Source: a virus
DNA: 64,000 bases
Virus record (IMG/VR): IMGVR_UViG_3300008120_009632
Span: 1 to 64,000 of that record
Direction: 5' to 3' (one strand)
Positions 60,120 through 64,000 of this stretch are shown here, in pieces (the first letter of the stretch is position 1; every line of letters begins with the position of its first letter). A program made the translations under genes and the position numbers. The notes below the pieces were generated by a model. The model did no database searches, had not been told where the DNA came from, and worked only from the letters and a program-made list of their open reading frames with translations.

Positions 60120-60555
60120 TATTATCTGCTATTTCGTAAACGGTATCTTGAATATTTTTTTTGACATCAGAGTCATAAAAGGCTTTGCCTATTGCGACTC
60201 TAAATCTATATCTAGTAAAAATATCTAAACATTCTACTCCATTGATTTGCTCTATAGTTTCTGCTATTTTTCTTGTAATATCAAAATTAGTATGACCGAT
60301 CCAGAAATTAAAAAGTTTACCACTAGCTGTATTTTCATTAACAGGTATAATACCCATTGGAGTTGCAATAACTTTTATTTGTTTTTTACCAAACTGATTG
60401 AATGCATTATTTAATTCATTGAGATCTTCTTCTTGATTGTCTTCATCGTCATAAAAATTACTATACGGCTCTTCGTCTATATCGTTATCATCTTTTTCTC
60501 CAAATGGATCTCTCCATTTTTCCCACATGATAATTTTTGTTTCGTTGTTACTCAT
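60106..60555 (-). CDS. hypothetical acidic protein
   Basis: A 149-aa protein with a long acidic, probably disordered N-terminal stretch (EKDDNDIDEEPYSNFYDDED) and a compact C-terminal domain of about 80 residues (KVIATPMGIIPVNENTA, FWIGHTNFDITRKIAETIEQ). The pairing of the 'tpmGiipv' and 'fwighTNFdIt' elements recurs in phage proteins of unknown role. It overlaps the ClpP-like gene by 14 bases. The function is unknown; a host-takeover or virion-chaperone role cannot be judged from sequence. Confidence 0.6.
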   Translation of the reverse strand: MSNNETKIIMWEKWRDPFGEKDDNDIDEEPYSNFYDDEDNQEEDLNELNNAFNQFGKKQIKVIATPMGIIPVNENTASGKLFNFWIGHTNFDITRKIAETIEQINGVECLDIFTRYRFRVAIGKAFYDSDVKKNIQDTVYEIADNNEDK

Positions 60556-60586
60556 TTTATTATCGCAAAAGAATAGATTAAATCTA

Positions 60587-60982
60587 TTATATCTTAAATA
60601 CTTGAGATGGTTTGACTACAGGTTGATTATATTGTACATAATTTTTTTTATTTTTTTTGTATTGCTCATATAATAATCCCCAAAATGAAATAATATTATC
60701 TATAAATAGATACTGCTGATTATTATTTTGGTCTATTTTAGATTGCAAAATAGTGACTATATTATTCTTATGAAGGCCTTGATTAATTGACAATAAAAAT
60801 TCAGCATATCTTTCGGCCACGACAGCTATATTGTCTGGAGTAGCTTTCGACATATCTGGAAGATCTACATTAATATCAACAGAATAATTATCTAATATAG
60901 AAAAATTAATTGATCCAATAATCCCATGTTGTTGTGGTTTATTACGCCACGTTAGTAATTTTTCTAAGTAACGGATGATCAT
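60587..60982 (-). CDS. hypothetical protein
   Basis: A 131-aa protein with a mixed strand-helix pattern (GIIGSINFSILDNYSVDINV, NIAVVAERYAEFLLSINQG) and a basic C-terminus (YKKNKKNYVQYNQ). I do not recognise it. The start ATG 60982 overlaps the upstream gene by 41 bases in a different frame. Its location in the right-hand block, close to the sigma factor, does not reveal a role. Confidence 0.55.
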   Translation of the reverse strand: MIIRYLEKLLTWRNKPQQHGIIGSINFSILDNYSVDINVDLPDMSKATPDNIAVVAERYAEFLLSINQGLHKNNIVTILQSKIDQNNNQQYLFIDNIISFWGLLYEQYKKNKKNYVQYNQPVVKPSQVFKI

Positions 60983-61292
60983 TAACTAAGTCCTCTGTAT
61001 AAAGTTTATAACAATTTTTCAATTCTATATTATAGGGTATCCAACAAAAGTATGATAATATTACATTCTTATTCTCTATCCTCGGTTCAAGATGAATAAA
61101 TTTAATATAATCAGATGATATAGATATATAATTTTCTATTAGTTTAGATAGAATAAAATTGAGACTATTTGTGTCTTCTTTTATCTCATCTGATAAAACA
61201 ATAAACTTCTCTGAATGTTTAGATAGTGTTTGATACTTTTGTGTATCTCTATCAAGAACGATACAATACAGTTCAACTATACATTTGGTCAT
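60942..61292 (-). CDS. hypothetical protein
   Basis: A 116-aa protein with several strands and aromatic residues (IVELYCIVLDRDTQKYQ, NVILSYFCWIPYNIEL). No motif is certain. It overlaps the sigma-factor gene by 20 bases and the downstream gene by 41, so its expression is coupled to both. A small globular accessory protein is the most that can be said. Confidence 0.55.
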   Translation of the reverse strand: MTKCIVELYCIVLDRDTQKYQTLSKHSEKFIVLSDEIKEDTNSLNFILSKLIENYISISSDYIKFIHLEPRIENKNVILSYFCWIPYNIELKNCYKLYTEDLVNDHPLLRKITNVA

Positions 61293-61878
61293 ATGTTTTG
61301 ATAGTCTCTATTGCTCTTTTTATACTTTGTCTAACTGCTTCACGAGACACTCCAAAATGTTTACCAATTTTTGATAGTGTTAGATTATCAAAATAATACA
61401 TCATAATTTGTTGTTTTTGTTTTTCTGAGATATTTGCATTATCAAGTAGTTGTGTGATATTTTTTGAAACTTCTTGTTGTTCTTCTTTTTCTATAATTTT
61501 TTCTAGTGGATCTTTTTCAGAAGATGACGCTAACAGATCATAAGCATTAACGTGTTCTTCTATTGAGCTTAAATTATTATCTAAACTTAAAGATTTTTTA
61601 TTTTTATTCTTATATTTATGAGTAACATATGTTTTAATTGCCCATATGGCGCATTGGTTTCTGTAAGAGTAAAGTGTCTTTTTCAAGCCAGTTTTTCCTG
61701 ATCTTTCTGGATCAAATCTCCAATCGGCATACATAATAGCAGTAGCAACATCTGAGACTGCTTCTTCGTTTGCAAGCATTTCCTTTGCTAGTCCATTATA
61801 AAATCTTGGAGCAAATTTTGATATGGTCTTTTTTGCTAAAGATACATATATAGACAAAGTATCAAATTCAGTATTCAT
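61273..61878 (-). CDS. phage RNA polymerase sigma factor
   Basis: A 201-aa sigma-70-family protein. Region 2-like residues lie near VATAIMYADWRFDPERSGKT, then LKKTLYSYRNQCAIWAIKTY. Region 4 has the helix-turn-helix LTLSKIGKHFGVSREAVRQS near the C-terminus. Large phages use such factors to direct host RNA polymerase to late or middle genes. The recurring GGTGTATAAT motif in this window is a candidate binding site. The gene is preceded by AAAGGA four bases from the ATG and by short tandem AAGATTT repeats. No region 1 is present, as is usual for phage factors. Confidence 0.75.
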   Translation of the reverse strand: MNTEFDTLSIYVSLAKKTISKFAPRFYNGLAKEMLANEEAVSDVATAIMYADWRFDPERSGKTGLKKTLYSYRNQCAIWAIKTYVTHKYKNKNKKSLSLDNNLSSIEEHVNAYDLLASSSEKDPLEKIIEKEEQQEVSKNITQLLDNANISEKQKQQIMMYYFDNLTLSKIGKHFGVSREAVRQSIKRAIETIKTYDQMYS

Positions 61879-61922
61879 TGGTGTCCTTTCGTGTCCTTAA
61901 ATCTTAAATCTTAAACTATAAA

Positions 61923-62420
61923 TTACTTATCTTTTTTAGTCAGCTTTTTCCACTGTTCGGGATTTGGTCTATCTTTATCTCCGGGTTTGGCTGGCTTATA
62001 TTTTTTACCCATTTTTTCTTTTTTCTTTCTGATATTTTCCCATAAGCCCGGAAGGTTTTTAGCAGCCTCTGCTCCTTCTGTATCGGTTTCACTTTCTCCG
62101 AACATGAGGAAATTGTGGATGGTGATCATATAATCTTCCGTTACCGCGATTTTACCCTGTAACCAGCTCTCTGTCAAGCCTTCTTTGACAGACGGATTTT
62201 CTAGTGCATCTACTATGGCTTGTGCATGTTTAGCAATTGACATTATTGATCCTAAACTCATTTGATAAAAATCATACTTATATTCCATCAATTCCATCTC
62301 TGGAGTTTCAACTTCCATTTCTTCTACTTTTGTAAAATCTCCGTCTTCACCTTTAGCTTGTTGATTTTTTTGTACTAAGGTCTCATTGACAGCATTTAGT
62401 ATATCATGTAAACGGTCCAT
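61923..62420 (-). CDS. hypothetical phage protein, likely structural
   Basis: I place the start at ATG 62420, which has GGAGG 8-9 bases upstream; the longer frame to a TTG at 62438 runs over that site. The 165-aa protein has an acidic N-terminal half (KVEEMEVETPEMELMEYKYD), a central helix set with SIMSIAKHAQAIVDALENPS and SWLQGKIAVTEDYMITIHNF, and a basic, Pro/Lys-rich tail (KKYKPAKPGDKDRP). The 'WlqgKIavaeDYm' pattern is common in phage proteins encoded near structural genes. Function unknown. Confidence 0.6.
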   Translation of the reverse strand: MDRLHDILNAVNETLVQKNQQAKGEDGDFTKVEEMEVETPEMELMEYKYDFYQMSLGSIMSIAKHAQAIVDALENPSVKEGLTESWLQGKIAVTEDYMITIHNFLMFGESETDTEGAEAAKNLPGLWENIRKKKEKMGKKYKPAKPGDKDRPNPEQWKKLTKKDK

Positions 62421-62421
62421 A

Positions 62422-63078
62422 TTATTTACCTCCAGCAAGTTTTGTATATAGTATTGTAGCTAATTTATTTCCAGCAATAACATCCGACTTATAGTGAACA
62501 CCCTGAATCATTCTTGCCAATCCTGTCATGTTTACTATATTATCTATTTTTTGTGTTATTTTTGGATAATATTTTTTTATCATATTTGCGGCTAAACTAG
62601 TATACACCACATGTCCAGAAGGATATGACGGAGTATGATGAGTTTCACTTTCTAAGATTTCTATATTTAGGCCGTAAAATATTCCCAATTGATATGGTCT
62701 AGGTCTATTATATATAGATTTAATATTTAATAATATTGGTTTTATAATATTATACAATATATCAAATTCTTCTCTTGGAAATTCTATCTTTTGTTTTTCT
62801 AAATAATCGTACAAATATTTATTTGGATCTCTATCAATAGTATATACAAATTCAATATCTTGTTTTGATCTTGATAGCGATAGATTATAAATTTCTAATA
62901 ATTCTTTGTAGGTTTGCGCAGACGAGTTTTCTGGCGGTTTATTTAAAATATTTTTCCATTCAAAATCAATTATATCTGGTATAGGATATTCCTCTAAAAT
63001 ACCATAATATTTTATTTTATCTATATCTATTTTTTGTGATATAGCATTTATTTCAGATAGTATCTTGTTTGATGACAT
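62422..63078 (-). CDS. PAP2-family phosphatase
   Basis: A 218-aa protein with the three signature blocks of PAP2 acid phosphatases: IKSIYNRPRPYQLG (the K-x6-RP block), THHTPSYPSGHVVYTSLA (PSGH, catalytic His) and GLARMIQGVHYKSDVIAG (the R-x5-H-x3-D block). These enzymes remove phosphate from lipids, nucleotides or other esters, and their catalytic site usually faces away from the cytoplasm. Here no signal peptide or membrane helices are clear, so a soluble version is likely. It ends where the ferritin-like gene begins on its upstream side; the next gene's start lies 2 bases on. Confidence 0.75.
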   Translation of the reverse strand: MSSNKILSEINAISQKIDIDKIKYYGILEEYPIPDIIDFEWKNILNKPPENSSAQTYKELLEIYNLSLSRSKQDIEFVYTIDRDPNKYLYDYLEKQKIEFPREEFDILYNIIKPILLNIKSIYNRPRPYQLGIFYGLNIEILESETHHTPSYPSGHVVYTSLAANMIKKYYPKITQKIDNIVNMTGLARMIQGVHYKSDVIAGNKLATILYTKLAGGK

Positions 63079-63617
63079 TATACTTGTAATGTTAAGAAAT
63101 TATCTATTCCCATCTGATCAATAAGCTTTAGATAGCTTTCATATAATTCTATTCCATTTTCACTACCTTGTAGTAGTGGTATCATACTATTGGCTGTTAG
63201 TTCATCTCCAACAGCTCTTGCAGCAGTTATAGTGGCTCGTTCTGTTGCTGCTGCTTCTCTAACGGAAGCTAAATTATATTGGATCATAGCAACCATATCA
63301 TGTCTGGTCCATGTTGGAGGACTAACCACCAGTGGTTGATAATCGACATCAAAAAATTCTAATCTTTTAATATTAATAATAGCATGTCGATGTTCTTCTT
63401 CTGCATCATCTTTTAGTACGGCTGCTAGTTTTTTATATCCCCATCTTTCAAGGTGTACAGCTTGTGCTGATAATGCTGTTGTTTGTTGCCAGTGAATATT
63501 TAATGATTGTTTCAATAATTCTATTACTGGATTAGCAGAATAACCTTCTACTGTTTGTGCTTCTGCTTCCATTTGATCCCCTTGTTCGTTTTTTAATAAT
63601 TCATCTATAGTTTTCAT
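63078..63617 (-). CDS. ferritin-like di-iron domain protein
   Basis: I chose ATG 63617 (preceded by GGTGA) rather than 63629. The protein has four helices with LKQSLNIHWQQTTALSAQAV, HLERWGYKKLAAVLKDDAEE and EHRHAIINIKRLEFF. The E-x2-H, Glu pairs and the middle Arg/Ala-rich helix (SVREAAATERATITAARAVG) are the bacterioferritin-like pattern. It could store iron, protect DNA during infection, or be a virion component. It overlaps the PAP2 gene at one base, so both are expressed together. Confidence 0.7.
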   Translation of the reverse strand: MKTIDELLKNEQGDQMEAEAQTVEGYSANPVIELLKQSLNIHWQQTTALSAQAVHLERWGYKKLAAVLKDDAEEEHRHAIINIKRLEFFDVDYQPLVVSPPTWTRHDMVAMIQYNLASVREAAATERATITAARAVGDELTANSMIPLLQGSENGIELYESYLKLIDQMGIDNFLTLQV

Positions 63618-63622
63618 ATTAT

Positions 63623-64000
63623 TCACCATGCTCTACATGACCAGTATCGAGCTTTCCATTTAGGACCAGGATTATCGCAATTATGTCTTGCTCTAAAGCT
63701 CTTACGTCTTTCCGGAATATTTTTTTTGATTTTCATATTAGGATCACCAAAATTAACTTTGACAACATTACCCTTATCATTTTTAACATATACACTAGAT
63801 TTTTTAGGACCATTAGGAGTTCTAAAAGGTTTGTTTAGCTGAACCTTTCTTCCCTGATACTCTGATCCTTTTCCTATATATATCAATTGTCTTCCATCTT
63901 TAGTGTGAATTCCTCTTCTGTCGTAATAATATAATTCATTTGTCACCGGATCCCTATATTCAAATTTAGAAAAGATAAGGTCAAATTCTTCTATATCTTC
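63623..64000 (-). CDS. phage protein with C-terminal SFRARHNC/RYWSCRAW signature, cut by the window edge
   Basis: The frame is open from the right window edge, so this gene is 5'-partial; a GTG at 63946 is inside it and is not necessarily the start. Visible parts are a GRQLIYIGKGSEYQGRKVQL basic stretch with a strand pattern and the end KSFRARHNCDNPGPKWKARY followed by WSCRAW. This last motif is a known signature of a phage and large-DNA-virus family of unknown function, in which the Cys/His/Trp residues may bind zinc. Its stop overlaps the ferritin-like gene's start region. Confidence 0.65.
   Translation of the reverse strand, partial: EDIEEFDLIFSKFEYRDPVTNELYYYDRRGIHTKDGRQLIYIGKGSEYQGRKVQLNKPFRTPNGPKKSSVYVKNDKGNVVKVNFGDPNMKIKKNIPERRKSFRARHNCDNPGPKWKARYWSCRAW

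Noticed and set aside
1-64000. tRNA genes and CRISPR arrays
   Set aside because: The gaps between genes are nearly all under 80 bp. No cloverleaf or repeat-spacer pattern was seen by eye, though a tRNA scan was not possible here.

Overview
The window is a very AT-rich, tightly packed stretch of a large tailed-phage genome, most likely an uncultivated virus. Two observations support this. Nearly every gene overlaps or abuts its neighbour. The gene content is a phage replication and nucleotide set (split DnaE, DEDDh exonuclease, DnaB, DnaG, RecA/UvsX-like recombinase, single-strand annealing protein, SSB, dNMP kinase, dUTPase, class I ribonucleotide reductase, dCMP deaminase, PhoH) beside long virion and adhesin genes. 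No terminase, portal or major capsid gene was recognised, so this is only part of the genome. The host cannot be named. A textbook sigma-70 promoter before ssb and ordinary Shine-Dalgarno sites indicate a bacterial host.

Layout. Positions 1-7508 are on the plus strand: the end of one gene, a 232-aa protein, a ~2077-aa probable virion protein and a small zinc-finger protein. From 7509 to 64000 everything is on the minus strand, so the blocks below are transcribed from right to left. 7.5-9.4 kb holds a zinc-ribbon protein, an ERF/RAD52-like annealing protein and a Vsr-like endonuclease. 9.3-15.9 kb is a glycan locus (glycosyltransferases, a sugar nucleotidyltransferase-like protein, a methyltransferase-like protein). 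15.9-34.5 kb is the replication, recombination and nucleotide-metabolism block, with many small zinc-binding or unknown proteins between the enzymes. 34.5-36.9 kb has two more glycan genes. 36.9-41.3 kb is a run of small membrane proteins plus a papain-like protease. 41.3-58.7 kb carries virion or host-contact proteins: a collagen-like fibre, a trypsin-like protease, a BNR-repeat protein, two FGE/SUMF1-fold proteins and repeated Ig-like modules joined by Pro-Thr linkers. 58.7-64 kb carries a DeoC-like aldolase, a ClpP-like protease, a sigma factor, a PAP2 phosphatase, a ferritin-like protein and small unknowns.

Most notable sequence-level observations. (1) DNA polymerase III alpha is split into two genes, with an exonuclease and a 59-aa protein between the halves. 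The N-terminal half also has an in-frame TAA inside its first PHP metal motif, downstream of an excellent ribosome binding site. (2) A perfect 107-bp tandem duplication frameshifts the collagen-like fibre; removing one copy restores a single 592-codon frame. (3) FGE/SUMF1 domains are encoded in circularly permuted order (C-half then N-half) three times in two adjacent genes. (4) A GGTGTATAAT-type motif recurs in short intergenic gaps and may be the phage's own promoter, plausibly served by its sigma factor. (5) The RecB-like nuclease appears to start at a non-ATG codon. All functional assignments come from motif recognition by eye; no searches were run.
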